A DNA stretch of 64,000 nucleotides from Aaosphaeria pasadenensis (taxonomy: Eukaryota; Ascomycota; Dothideomycetes; Pleosporales). Position 1 is the stretch's first letter, and each line of letters begins with the position of its first letter. The stretch spans positions 496,001 to 560,000 of the forward strand of contig JAKLMB010000013.1 in the NCBI GenBank assembly GCA_022813625.1, given 5' to 3'. The position numbers and the translations under genes were made by a program. The notes below the pieces were generated by a model. The model saw nothing but the letters and a program-made list of their open reading frames with translations, made no database searches and was not told the origin of the DNA. Below, in pieces: positions 10,348 to 21,451 of this stretch.

Positions 10348-11936
10348 TTTCTTTGACAGCCCGGATCACGCCTCTTTATTCAACACCTGGAATGAATAAT
10401 ACCAAAAGATATCTCTCCTCCCTGGGTGAGGCAGCCGAGTAGAAAGGGCGTCTTGTTTCAATAAAATTGCTCACGGATGGTAGTAGCAGTACTGTGGAGA
10501 GGACAGTAGTAGTACTATAGAAGGAGTGATGGTGAGGGAAAAGAGATTGAGGTGGGGAGAGGAGATGAAGCGAAAGTGGTGGTATTGTTTCGAAGAAAGG
10601 GAGGGAAAACCCGGCGAGCGAGTAGTAGGTATATGTGGTTTTGGGATAAGTTTATGTATGGATCAATGGATGTGGTAGGATGTAGTGGATGGATGTGAAT
10701 GTGGATGTGGATGTGGTGGCCCCTGCAGGAAGGGATGGACTTGGAAAGGAGGAGGAGGAGGAATCAAAGAAAGAGGATGGTGGACGCTAATACAATTGTT
10801 TGCGACTCCGCCATCGACTGGGGTCAATCGCCACGTTCGATTCGCAATAGAAATAATAATCACAAAAAGGATTACTTCCTCTTTCGCTCTTCCTTCTTCC
10901 TCTTTACGTCCAGATACGTGGAGTGTACACGGTATTAAGACTTTTGGTGTAGCGACAAACACCGGATCGTCGCTCTCCGGGCGGGCGATTGCTGCAAGAC
11001 ACGACGTCTCCTCCAACACTTTGTCTACGTCTTAGTACATGCTACAACACCCCATCGGACGATATGAGCCGCAAGACTGCAAGAGAAGTCACTTCCAAGC
11101 CATGGACAAGCCTTCTGGAAGTCCATCGATTACCTTAGCAGTCGTTTTATCGACTCTGTCAGTTCGGACCATGATTGCTTCTTTGACTGATGTTCCCGCA
11201 CTTGATGTTTCACTATTCGAATCTCACTCTCCACGCCGGCCCAGTTGCTAAAGACAAGATCCTCATCGTCCTCTTCTTTGCCACCAATTCCCACATTGTT
11301 GGCCTTGTTTATCAGTAACACCGGAGAACCGAAAAGGATCGGCTGAGATTGCGCACTCACTTCTCCCACCCAGAACCATCGTCGTGAACTGATGTCGTCC
11401 TCCCCGTTGAATGCACGTTGGGGCCGCTTCCATGATAGCCAGAAACATCTCCAGTCTGGAGTATCGTTTCAGCCAGCACTCGTGCGTCACCACTCCGTTT
11501 CAGTTCTCGTCATTAAGGGACTATGCACATAATACCCGCAACTTCACAAGAATTGACGCTCTTATCATTAAAATTTATTCTGCCTAGCACTATCAGTCCC
11601 CCATATCTCCCGGCGAACCGAACCTGAGTAGGGACCGGCGCAGAGACATCTAAACCTTAGTAGGGCTCGCGACGTAAGTATGAAACGGGATATCGCGTGA
11701 TCAATATGAAAAGAGAAAAAAAAGAGGTCAAACAGGATTTTTGCCTGTTCGAAGGCAAACACCATAGCGCCGTCTTTGATGGCCTGCATCTTCCGAAATA
11801 CGCACAGAGAAAGGAAAACCCCTCAGCTCATACGAATGGTCCCCTTCGCCATTCGCGATCCTATCAGGACCATTATGTCGTCAAGCCATGTCCGACATCA
11901 CCAATACAACCTGAGGGATTTCTCAATCCCTTCAGC
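10348..11936. other. Intergenic: upstream of the DUF7053-type gene, with one small coding-like fragment
   Basis: Upstream region of the DUF7053-type gene and 3' flank of the MARVEL gene. 10490-10780 is GT/GGA-rich (repeated GGATGTG and GGAGGA units), low complexity. One stretch on the minus strand, about 11134-11320, reads as a plausible protein fragment and is listed separately. Nothing else is supported. Confidence 0.5.
11130..11320 (-). CDS. Possible small exon or gene fragment
   Basis: On the minus strand, 57 codons without a stop read NNVGIGGKEEDDEDLVFS, then a charged helical segment (WAGVESEIRIVKHQVREH) and a basic end (TESIKRLLR), stopping at the TAA at 11130. Directly upstream, from about 11369, a GTGAGT donor-like site is followed about 55 nt later by an acceptor-like end, so it could be the last exon of a small gene. 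No ATG in frame is close, and I recognise no family. It may also be an old gene remnant or chance. Confidence 0.2.
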
Positions 11937-12494
11937 TCAGACACCCTGATGCATCTCAACCTTCGGCTCACCACCACTCTCCCCCTTCTTAAACCCAGTC
12001 CTAAACGCTCGCAGCGCACTCATCGCCAGCGTAACCGCCCAGGCCACCCAGCTGAACGCGGACAAAGCGGTGCCCGCCTTCGCGACCGAGCATACGGTCC
12101 CGAAGCAAATGCGGTCGCTGAGGAAGACGGCGAGCGCGATGAAGCCCGCAAACCAGTAGAGCATGGTGAGAGCCTCGAGGGCAATGAGTCCGATCTTGGG
12201 CACCGTGGATGTGGCCAGATGTGGCATCTTGAGCGGGATCAGGATGAGCGGGATCACGGAGAGGATCGACCACACGGGCGTGAAGACCATGAAGTTGACC
12301 TCGCTGGGTGCCATTAGTCGCCAGTGGGAGGACCACCATGACGCAACTGTAGGAATTTTCGTTAGTATGAGGTCTTGTAGGTTCGTTTGTGATGATGGGA
12401 TGGGATTCCACGTACCGTAGCCCATGAGTCCGAGCACCGTCGCCGCCAACACGAACTGCAATCCTCGAACTCCGAGCACCCAATCGACAGCCAT
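11937..12494 (-). CDS. MARVEL-domain membrane protein
   Basis: Exons 12494-12416 and 12346-11937 (69-nt intron) give 162 residues with four predicted membrane helices: about 5-25, 42-65, 75-100 and 112-138. The fold matches fungal MARVEL-domain proteins, which associate with membrane microdomains and vesicle or plasma-membrane organisation. The frame extends upstream through a lysine run, but the first ATG is at 12494 (MAVDWVLGVRGLQF), with A at -3 and G at +4. The C-terminal tail is short and charged (FKKGESGGEPKVEMHQ). Conserved-looking Trp and Cys residues lie in the loop between helices 3 and 4 (DRICFGTVCSVAKAG). The specific function is unknown. Confidence 0.85.
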   Translation of the reverse strand: MAVDWVLGVRGLQFVLAATVLGLMGYGTWNPIPSSQTNLQDLILTKIPTVASWWSSHWRLMAPSEVNFMVFTPVWSILSVIPLILIPLKMPHLATSTVPKIGLIALEALTMLYWFAGFIALAVFLSDRICFGTVCSVAKAGTALSAFSWVAWAVTLAMSALRAFRTGFKKGESGGEPKVEMHQGV

Positions 12495-13512
12495 CTTTTT
12501 CTTCTTTTTCAAGAAGTTTCTTGTGGTTCAAGGAATTACACTTTGCCTTCGTAGATTGGCGAAATCCGTCCGATGTAGTAGTCGATTTTCGCTGGTATGT
12601 GGTTGCTAAATTCGAACGTTGCGGCCGGCGCTCAAGCACTTGATATATTCCTTCCTTCTAACAAACGACCGTACAGAACCCAATCAATGGGATCCCTTCC
12701 TCACCAAATAAAAATATGATAAAAATAAATTGAAGGAGTGAATATGAAGAAAGTTAATCGTTCGTTCGTTCGTTCGTTCGTAAGCAACCGGAAAGAAAGT
12801 GAAATGAGCAAAGGAGAGAAGCGCGAGAGAGCAAAAGATAATACTCCCCTCAGATAAAAAGAGCAACACCCTTGATTCTCCCCTTTCGAACACCCCAATT
12901 GATCCTTGTTGCCGTCTAACAGATATGTGCCTAAAATACGCAAAGCAACATCATGCATTCAAAACTCGTTCGCTGAGCTCTTGGGTTTTCTCGCTTGATG
13001 CGTGACGGTTGGGAGTGACGTTTCAGAGACGAGACGTTTGGGAGGGGGGTTGTCTATGCGGACATGGGTGTCAGCGTGCGGGTGTCGTGATTGGTCGGTT
13101 GTGGTTATGCTTTATTACGTGTATATATATTCGAGTGGGCGAGTGGGTTTTTGTTATGTGAGGGCGAGCTGATGGTTAGAGTGGGGAGGTGATGCGGCTC
13201 TTGGGGGTGTTATCGTGGTGTTGTAGTTGGAATGGTGTTAGAGGGGAGGCGGACTTTGTTATGCGTTATGTGCTCACAGATTTATAGCCAGAGTAAGTAT
13301 GTATCTTTTCACCTTCGAACTACGAGATATGTTATATCATCGATGGTCGAGCTGAACAGCCAGCTACTAACATGCAACAATGTATACTGTGTAAGTAGGT
13401 ATACATGACCATTAAGACCACCACCCCATCTTAAACCACCATCACAACCCTCCATTCCCGATCCAAACCAAAAACCCAAAAAATACCTTCTATCCCCCTC
13501 CCTACCACAACC
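12495..13512. other. Intergenic: MARVEL-gene promoter, SDR 3' flank
   Basis: Contains the upstream region of the MARVEL gene and the 3' flank of the SDR gene. A CGTT tetranucleotide microsatellite lies at 12759-12781. 13000-13260 is G/T-rich. No gene is supported. Confidence 0.6.
12759..12781. repeat. (CGTT)n microsatellite
   Basis: Five full CGTT units plus CGT in tandem, in the upstream region of the MARVEL gene. Such short tandem repeats are prone to length change between strains. Confidence 0.9.
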
Positions 13513-14768
13513 CTACTCCCTCACGGCCCCCAAAACAGCCCTACTAGTCCCACTCCTCACCAACTCCTGCACCCAGTTCGGCAGTCCCCTCACCAAGCCC
13601 ATGACCCCAGCCACGGCAGGCATCACGATCTGCGCGCCCTCCGCGCGCTCGATCTGCCTCACGATTGCGTCGGCGACGGCGCTGGGTTCGAGGAGGCGCT
13701 GGCCGCGCAGAGCGGACGAGAAGGATGCGAGGAGCGGGGTGCGGGTCCAGTTTGGGTGGACGGAGGTGGTGAGGATGTTTGGGGCGTGGTAGTGGTGGGT
13801 TAGTTCTTGGTTTAGACCTGCGGTTTGTGTGAGTTTGGTAGGTCTGAGTTCAAATACAGGTAGATTGCGGTGGAGTTAAGGGAAGAAGATGAATGAGTAG
13901 GAGACGGAGGGCAGAGATCACATACCTTCATGGAAAGCCAGCACAGCAGCTTTCGTGCTCGTGTAATCGACGAAGCCGCCCAGACCGAGGAAACTCGCCG
14001 TGCTGGCTACCGTGACAATGTGTCCCTTCTGCTTCGCGATCATAGAAGGTAGGAAGGCTCGCACGGTCGTGAAATTGCTAATCACATTGACGCCGTAGAT
14101 CTGGTGGAGCCATTCATCGGAAGTGCTGAGGATGGTTCCGACTGTGGCTATGCCGGCGTTGTTGATGAGGATGGATGGAGATCCTATGTCTGTGTGGATT
14201 TGCTCCGCTGTTGAGGAGATGGATGAGGCGTCTGCGATGTCGCAGGTGTAGAAGTGCACTTTTGGGTCTTTTTGAGTTTGTTAGGGGGGTTTTGCCAAGT
14301 TATGATATATTGAGAAATATTTGTCCCTCTAGGGAGGATAAGTGGATGTGACAGGATAACCATACTGTTCTCCAGCTCGTTCGTTGGCGGTATGATATCA
14401 AGAATCGCAACGACGACGCCTTTCGCAACAAGACCTTTCACAATCAACTCTCCAATGCCACTGCTCCCTCCTGTCACCACCGCGACCTCTTCGTCCAGTT
14501 TCCACCGTCCTTTCTGGCTTGTAAGACGCCATGAGTTTAATGCTAGTCGGTTAAGCTGGCGATGAATTGTCCCAAGGACGCCAATGGCCAGGAATGATTT
14601 CAAGACTTTTACTGCAACGGCAAGGGTTTGCGGGTTCTGAAGTAGTGTGATTCGGGCCCGGAGCTCGGGAGGACCTTTGGTGAGAATCCAGAGGATAGGC
14701 GCTGTTGCGATAGGGTTCAGCGCGATATGGTTGATTGTTAGAGAGATTAGTGATGTCATTGCGGGCAT
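13513..14768 (-). CDS. Membrane-anchored short-chain dehydrogenase/reductase
   Basis: NAD(P)-dependent oxidoreductase of the classical SDR fold, closest in layout to retinol dehydrogenase-10 / 17-beta-HSD11-like (SDR16C) enzymes, which act on lipid alcohols or ketones at ER or lipid-droplet membranes. Exons 14768-14366, 14267-13926 and 13817-13513 give 349 residues. Hydrophobic segments before residue 75 would anchor it. The cofactor motif TGGSSGIG is at 99-106, D following the second strand is at the usual place (AILDI), NNAG is at 170-173, and the catalytic triad is S223, Y236 and K240 (YTSTK). All key residues are present. The substrate is not deducible. The first intron uses gtatgg. Confidence 0.9.
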
Positions 14769-15356
14769 CGCGATTGCTTGGATTATTAGAAGTGAGATCC
14801 CTGGTGGTGGTGATTAGCGACTTCAAGTGAATATATAGAAGGTAGGGTAGCTAGAACTTCTGTTATGTAAATAGGCAGTCAGGTAGCTAGATACCTAGGT
14901 AAATGGGTATAGTGCATATGCACACGCACGTCAGCACTGGATGTGATATATGCACATGCGCTTAATGCAGGAACGCGTGATGAGGAACCGAGACTCTTAT
15001 ACATCTTTATACAGTTAGTTCGTATCTGATTATTGGTTCCAACAGACTGAAGCATTCAGGTTTCCTTTCAGCTGAATGAATCTGACAGTACCTGGAGTAT
15101 CTACAAGAGTGATTGATCTGCAAACCGGATCTGTTGTCAGCGTTAGGCGTACTAGGAGTTGGCTGTAGCAAACAGCTTAGCGAAGTCGTCGCGGGAAGGA
15201 AGGATAGAAAGGAGTTTGACAACTAAATCGTAATTCTGAATTTATGAGGATTGGGTCACGATACATTTGAAGCCAGCGAGTAGATAATAATGGTGTGGAA
15301 TAGTACTACGCTTACGAAGATGTAGAAACACCTCGTAAATGCTAAGTGCGAGGGCA
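14769..15356. other. Intergenic: SDR promoter, Ctp1 3' flank
   Basis: Upstream of the SDR gene. It contains repeated TGCACA/ATATGCAC words at about 14910-14960 and one ACGCGT (14973-14978) about 205 bp before the SDR start. No gene is supported. Confidence 0.5.
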
Positions 15357-17814
15357 TCATTCATCTCTGAATATCCACTTCCCACCCTTCCTCATTGCTT
15401 CTGCTCGTCGCTCCTGGATCTGCTCTCGCTCCATTTGCACTGCCCTTTCTCTGTCTTCTATTTCTTCTTGCGTCGTTGGGAAATCGATCCTCCAAAACCC
15501 AGGCGGTGATTTTGGTCTCTCATATGCTTGACGATGCTTGCCATGCTTGTTTGCCATTTGTCGAGTTCTTGCCTGGAGAACTAACTCTCTGCGTTCTTCA
15601 GCAGACATTTGAGTCAATCGCGTATCGTCATAAGCGTCTCCAAGATTGTCTCTCAGCAAATCTTCTTCCTGGGAAGACGATAACGGAGGTGCTGCCTCGG
15701 CCATTATGCGAAAAGCGGAACCACAGCATTCGGGCCTGGTGCAACCTGAGAGACAGGCACGGTCCGCACGGTTTCGCACAGTCTCGGTGAATGCGTAACT
15801 GTAGCCTTGGTTGTATGTGGGATTCGCCTTGAAATCGGATAGTTTCAACTCACTCAACGCTTTGGTGCGTAATGGAGACTGAGCTGTGGTCCGCGGCGCG
15901 AAACCGTTGCGGGGTGTAGGCCAAACGGACGGACCAGTTGGTCTCGCAGCTGATCCTAGTCCTGTTCGAGAAGCTGGAGTCAACTCGTTTCTATTCCCTC
16001 CTCGCGATAATGTTGATGGCGGTGTCGGTAATTGTTCTGTGTATGTTCCAGTGACTCTAGACACGGGTGAGTCCAGCGAATTATTTGCTCCCTTCGAAGG
16101 TGTTCGAAGATTCTTCATCCTATTGTTGAATCTTGCTCTGGCCATGCTTGGGGTGAGTCGTTCGTTGTTTTCATTTCCAGGCAAACGCTCAGTTCCGGAT
16201 TCTGCTAAGATACGGTATCGCTCATTATCGCGAGCTCGCTGGTCGCTCTTGCGCCGCTTGAAATCTCTCTCCACCACCGGGCTGTTGCGAGCGTTTGGGT
16301 CTAGGGTTCTGAGCGCTCGCGATGCCATCGGTGCAACTTGCGAAGGCTCACTATGCCCCCTCCCAGAAGCACCATCATTATCAATTCGCCTAGGGCCGGT
16401 TCGAGCTTGAGGTACAATTCCTGTAGTTCTGGTACCCGTATCCTCTTCTTTGATCAATGGTACACTTGAAGATCGTTGGGAATGCAATCCCGCTATAGCA
16501 CCAACTTGAAATTTTTGTCTGTGGTGAGGTGTGGCAATTACTGTTGGCCCAGGTACGTCGAGATCAAGGGTTTCGTTTCGCGTCAATATGTGCGTCAAGT
16601 CTGGTAAGGGCGGACTGCTCCGTGGCTCTTCTTTGATCTTATGAGGTCGTTTCATGGAGCCGTCAGAAGCGGACTTTCCGTACGGTTCATCTGTATTGGC
16701 TATTGGGGCCCTTTTTCGTTTTAATGATCTTTCCGAAACAACTTGTGGCAGGTCATCATCATCCTCTAGCATTGGTCGGGAAACCTCTATTCGATGATCA
16801 GCGGCGATATCATCTTCGGTCGTCTGGCTCGAGCTGATCCTAGTACAGCGTTCCTCAATAAATCCCATAGTACGTCGATCGGTCGCATCCATCATTCCAG
16901 TATCATGCAACAGTGGTTCGACAGGATTCTGGTCAAGTTGCTCCTCGAAAGGAGCCGACGGGCTCGACGGTAATGGGCCAAAACCATCGCCTTGAAACTG
17001 CGAATGACTTCTTAGTGCGCACTCCGGTGTTTCTGAAAGATCTGCACCGGGGGGATTGTTCGCTGAGATAGGGGATGATGGCTTTGGCCGAATGTTTTGC
17101 TGATTTGTGCCGTTCTCGGAGGGACCAGTCTTCGTACGTATTGCGTCCAGATTGTTCTCAGAATCTCGAATTTCTGATGCCGATCTCTTGATCTTAGTCT
17201 CCTCTAGACTCTTCCGACGTTGCTTATCGTGGTGGCGCTCGCTGTACTGCTGCCATGCGCGAACACTCTCTTTCATCTCCCTATTCTTCTGCATGACGGC
17301 TACATTCTTCCTTTCGAGATACTTGAGCCTCTGCATATTCTCCTGGTACAATTGATGAAGATTGTTGTACTTGTCGACGAGGCGTTCTTCCGCGATTGAC
17401 TGTATGGGTCCCGTGACATCACTATCATCCTCAGTCGTTGCCAACAAGAAGTCGGGATCAACATCAGTGATATGACGGCGTAGCTGGCCGTTTTGAGCTT
17501 CAAGTTTTCTGTTCTTTGCAATCTCTTCATTCAGACGATCGGAAAGTATTTGACGTTGTTCATCACCTAGTCGTTGTAAGTTGAGATAGCATAATGAATG
17601 TGAATGACCTACCCTTTTTCATATCATTTAGAAGAGTTTCTTCTCCTAATTGACAATGAGCATTTGAAGTTTCAATCCTTGCAAGCGTAGACTTACTTCC
17701 TTTCAGCTCTGCCGCAAAACTTTGGATGACTTCATCTGTAACGCGTTCAAGGGATCGCACGCCATCATTGAGACGGCTCTTCTGCTCTTCAAGCCATGTA
17801 GGTCGACTGGCCAT
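15357..17814 (-). CDS. CTP1: DNA end-resection factor Ctp1/Sae2/CtIP
   Basis: Cofactor that stimulates Mre11-Rad50-Nbs1 nuclease to process DNA double-strand-break ends for homologous recombination. Exons 17814-17697, 17645-17613 (only 33 nt) and 17566-15357 give 786 residues. The N-terminal 130 residues are coiled-coil (tetramerisation in the family), including IAEERLVDKYNNLHQLYQEN. A long Ser/Pro-rich middle with many SP/TP sites fits CDK regulation. The diagnostic C-terminal domain has a Cys cluster CLSGCTRPECC (655-665), then KHRQAYERP (from 727) and SPPGFW..DFPTTQE (736-750). It shares a 244-bp divergent promoter with an F-box gene. Exon 2 and the 46-nt second intron are very short but restore frame exactly. 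Confidence 0.93.
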
Positions 17815-18058
17815 TGTTTCTGAAAGGGACTTTTATTCTGACATAGCGTACACGCGTTTTCTGAGTGCTTTAATATTCAAACGATCTATTCTGCGGAAGT
17901 TGGACGCGCTGATGCACGTAGTCACACGTCTTGGCACCATCAACCGCACGGACCATCTCCGCCACCGCTTCCGCACCAGCAATCAAGGTGCTCAAGACTT
18001 ATGTCTAATTAATATTCGAACGGAAAATTTGTGATGACCTCCGGCCTTGAATTCTGCA
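17815..18058. promoter_or_regulatory. Bidirectional promoter between Ctp1 and the F-box gene
   Basis: Only 244 bp separate the two divergent start codons, so both genes must share control sequence. An MCB-like ACGCGT palindrome is at 17852-17857, 38 bp from the Ctp1 ATG. MCB sites bind MBF and drive G1/S transcription in yeasts, which would suit a repair gene; that link is inferred here. Confidence 0.55.
17852..17857. promoter_or_regulatory. MCB-like ACGCGT site upstream of Ctp1
   Basis: Exact ACGCGT, 38-43 bp upstream of the Ctp1 start codon and about 200 bp from the F-box start. The hexamer also occurs elsewhere in the window at about the chance rate, so position is the main argument. Confidence 0.4.
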
Positions 18059-19769
18059 ATGAAAAGGAATCGTGATGAAGACGAAGTAGATGAGCCCCCA
18101 TTGAAGCTGCGCCGGGCTCCCGCAGACGACAGACTTTCGAGACTGAGTGACGAGCTTCTCGTGCGCATACTTTCCTTCGTCTCTGTTCCGACGTTGTTGG
18201 TCTGCCAAAGGTATTGAATTCCTTTGAAGCTTTGCCTGGAGAAAGTTCTAACAGATCAACAGAGTATCTCGAAAATTTGGACGACTGTCCATCGATGCGG
18301 AAATATGGAAGGCTGCGTACTACAAACAATTTGTGCTTCCTAAAGCTTCACGTATACCCGGGATCAAGGAGAGCGCATCCTCGAGTCACCTCCACTACTC
18401 CTCAAAATTGTCCAAATGGCTAGATGATTCTGACCTCGTGAAGAGGGGGCCACACACAGATTGGAAGCAGCAGTATCGGTTGAGACATAACTGGTCGCGA
18501 GGAAAATGCGCTGTCAGCGAAATTGTAATCGCAGAACGACCTGCGGACCCTCCACTGCTAGTCATGATGCATAATGGCATCGTGTACACGGCGGATTCTG
18601 TGCATGGGCTACGAGCCTGGGACTCAAAGAATGAGAGGGGCCTGATTGCCTCAACTCTATTGACAGTCGATGGGACCGAAATTCCACAGCTGCCTACATC
18701 GATGGCAGTTGATCTCCAAGAAGATGACTCGGGCTCTCAGCAACGGGTAGTAGTAGGCTTTGAGGATGGCTCTTTCACGGTTTTCCTTCTGAACTCGGAA
18801 GATCAATCATGGTCGACGCTATTCTCTCATCCCCCCTCATCGAACGGCATGCTCTCTGCACTTGCTTCCTCATTTCCTTATCTGCTGACCATGACCGAGG
18901 ATCATCTCTTGTCTCTCTATGCCTTCCCCAAGAGCGATTCGGGTAGAGGTTTAGAATCGCCAGAGCTTCTCTATTCATTGAGATCTCATACGGCGTGGCC
19001 GCCCGTGTCGTTATCACTCCGAGCAAGTGGCAATGGAATCACAGCAGCAGTTGCATTTTCGCTTCCGACATATCTCTCTGGCTGGACTGTTGGAATCCAG
19101 GAAATGCGGCTTTCTCACGAGGGACAGCTTTTAGAATCTCGTTTAAGTACTGCGACGGATGGACTCTCTCGCACACTTACAGGGCAACGATCGGCATCAA
19201 ATCCATCTACACGCTCATCATCGCCTTTCTCAGGACGTTTACGGGAGCCGTCGGTATCACACATTCCCAGCAGTTCCAAACCAACTTCAATGTCTTATTC
19301 ACACCCATATCTCCTCGCTTCGCATCCAGACAATACCCTTACATTGTATCTGGTTCGATCAACCGACACATCACTTAACATCAGCTCTGGGAACCGACTG
19401 TGGGGCCATACTTCCTCGGTGTCTGGCGCGCACGTCGGTATGCGCGGGAAAGCCGTATCCGTCAGCCGCTTGGGGAATGAACTCCGTGTATGGGATTTAG
19501 AGGGAGGCATGCCGTCTTCAGCGACTAGGAGACGGGCCATGATCGGCGATTTGAGCGTCAGAGTTCAGCCAGCGAAATCACCTGAAGGTTGTCACGATGT
19601 TACAGTAGTTGATACTGAACAGCGTTCCGGCCTGCGTTCTGCTTTGGATCAAGGGTTCGATGATTCCACTGTTAGCCGAGGCTGGGTGGGATTCGATGAG
19701 CAAAACGTCATCGTTCTTAGGGAGAAAAGTGAGGGCAGCCAAGCCCTAGCAGTGTATGATTTTACTTGA
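18059..19769 (+). CDS. F-box protein with a WD-like C-terminal region
   Basis: Probable substrate receptor of an SCF ubiquitin ligase. Exons 18059-18210 and 18263-19769 (52-nt intron) give 552 residues. The ATG at 18059 starts MKRNRDEDEVDEPP; another ATG at 18034 is out of frame. The F-box spans about residues 27-72 (LSRLSDELLVRILSF, then WKAAYYKQF). The rest looks like a degenerate WD40/beta-propeller: strand-like repeats such as NGIVYTADSVHGLRAWDSK, VVVGFEDGSFTVF, YLLASHPDNTLTLY and NELRVWDLEGG recur at roughly 40-60-residue spacing. A Ser-rich insert (about 335-365) interrupts it. It may resemble fission-yeast Pof-type proteins, but I cannot name the orthologue or substrate. Confidence 0.85.
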
Positions 19770-20541
19770 TCTGGGGAACCAGCACGCGCAATCCTGAGCT
19801 CAACTTGTGTGTGGTTACAACGTTTCACACGTCAATTCGAATGCATCGACCAGTGAGATGACTGAAATGTCTGCACGAGCGGAACACCCGCCTTGGTTCG
19901 GCCGATCTTCAACTGCTCTCCATACACAGTACACACTGCTTATGGAGCAGACGGCGGTGTTGTCCCCGCCAGGTCGTCATGCTCCGTGGTGGGGCAGGTT
20001 GCGCATCATGTGGTTGAAGTAGCCAGAAATTGGCTTGATCCGGCTGCTCTCTAACACGAATTAATGAGAGCATCAGATATATTGCCGTTCGCTTGCCAAT
20101 CGCTACAATATTGGCGCTTCACCTTCCCGTCAGCATGCTTCGACACTCATGGATAGTGGTCAACTTATACCCCAACGTCACCGCGGCATTTCATTGGTCG
20201 CCTAGGTACACGACGGATCAACTATGCCTCAAGCCGTTAGTGTATACGCTAATCGATTTGCGGTATTAGCGTCTCTGGAGCCGAAAGCAAAACTTCCCAC
20301 CGACGCTCTGCTACGTTTTCTTTTACTCTCTCTCAAGTCAACTTCACAGTTCGAAATCTTCTCAATTAGCAGAATCGCAAAAGTAGACGGCTTTAGAATC
20401 AACCTTGTTCTTTGTTGGTTCTTCCCATAACAACTTTTCAACCCACAAGTTCGTACCCCGCAATCCAGCAGCGCGCGCCGCGCTTTGCAATTTTTGGAAA
20501 TTTCTTTTGACACGCCACAGATCACTTCTCTTCGAATCAAG
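19770..20541. other. Intergenic: F-box 3' flank and Gis2 promoter
   Basis: No supported gene. The last 150 bases before the Gis2 ATG contain pyrimidine tracts (tcttttactctctctc) and would form the promoter and 5' leader of a highly expressed RNA-binding protein. Confidence 0.55.
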
Positions 20542-21451
20542 ATGAGCTTCGCTGCACCAGGAGGTCAAGGCGGTCGCGGTTGCTACAACTGTAAGCTCCC
20601 AATTTCATCACGGAAATCTTTCTCTTTCAGTTTTCTCGACGGGCACTCTCTGCGAGGTGACGCTGTGGCAAAACGTCATATCGCACCGATCAGACACGGA
20701 ACTTCCACTTCCAACATTCCTATCATGTGATGGATGGACAACAGCAGTGGACCTGGAATTATTGCTTTTCAGGATGTTTACGCACCGTGTACCCCACATT
20801 CTGCACACTCATTTTACAACAATCCCTTGTTGCATTCCGAGGTTGGCTCTTTACTAATTTTTGCATCAGGTGGCGACCCTGCCCATCGCGCTGCCGACTG
20901 CCCTACCAAGGGAAATCCCACTTGCTACAACTGCGGCGACAAGGGTCACCTTTCTCGCGACTGCACCGCTCCCCAGGCCGAGAAGTCCTGCTACCGCTGC
21001 GGTGGTGTTGGCCACATCAGCCGTGAGTGCACCAAGGACGCCGGTGCCGGCGGATTCGGCGGCGGCAACCAGGAGTGCTACAAGTGTGGACAGACTGGCC
21101 ACATTGCCCGCAACTGCACCCAGGGTGGCGCTGGCGGTGCCGGTGGTTACCAGCGTGGAGGCTACGGCGGAGGTTACGGTGGTGGTAGCGGCAGCGGCTT
21201 CGGTGGCCCTCGCCAGACTACCTGCTACTCCTGCGGTGGCTTTGGCCACATGAGCCGCGACTGCACCCAGGGCCAGAAGTGCTACAACTGTAAGTGAACC
21301 CAAGTTGCCCGTCGTACTTAACATTGTCTGACCCGTTGTAGGTGGTGAGGTTGGTCACTTGTCCCGCGACTGCCCCAGCGAGACCTCCACCGAGCGCGTC
21401 TGCTACCGCTGCAAGCAACCTGGCCACGTCCAGAATGCTTGCCCCAACTAG
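20542..21451 (+). CDS. GIS2: CCHC zinc-knuckle nucleic-acid-binding protein (Gis2/Byr3/CNBP)
   Basis: Cytoplasmic RNA-binding protein related to yeast Gis2 and animal CNBP, which associates with mRNAs and translation factors and can enter stress granules and P-bodies. Exons 20542-20590, 20870-21289 and 21342-21451 give 192 residues. There are seven CX2CX4HX4C knuckles: the first is completed across intron 1 (CYNC + GGDPAHRAADC), and the last is CYRCKQPGHVQNAC. Between knuckles 4 and 5 lies an RGG/YGG-type glycine-rich linker (GGYQRGGYGGGYGGG), another RNA-binding feature. Intron 1 is 279 nt, long for this window; intron 2 is 52 nt. Both introns split the second Cys codon (T|GT) of a CYNC knuckle. 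Confidence 0.95.

Noticed and set aside
12492..12512. Extended MARVEL start giving an MKKKKK N terminus
   Set aside because: The codon at 12512 is TTG; the first ATG is 12494 with good context.
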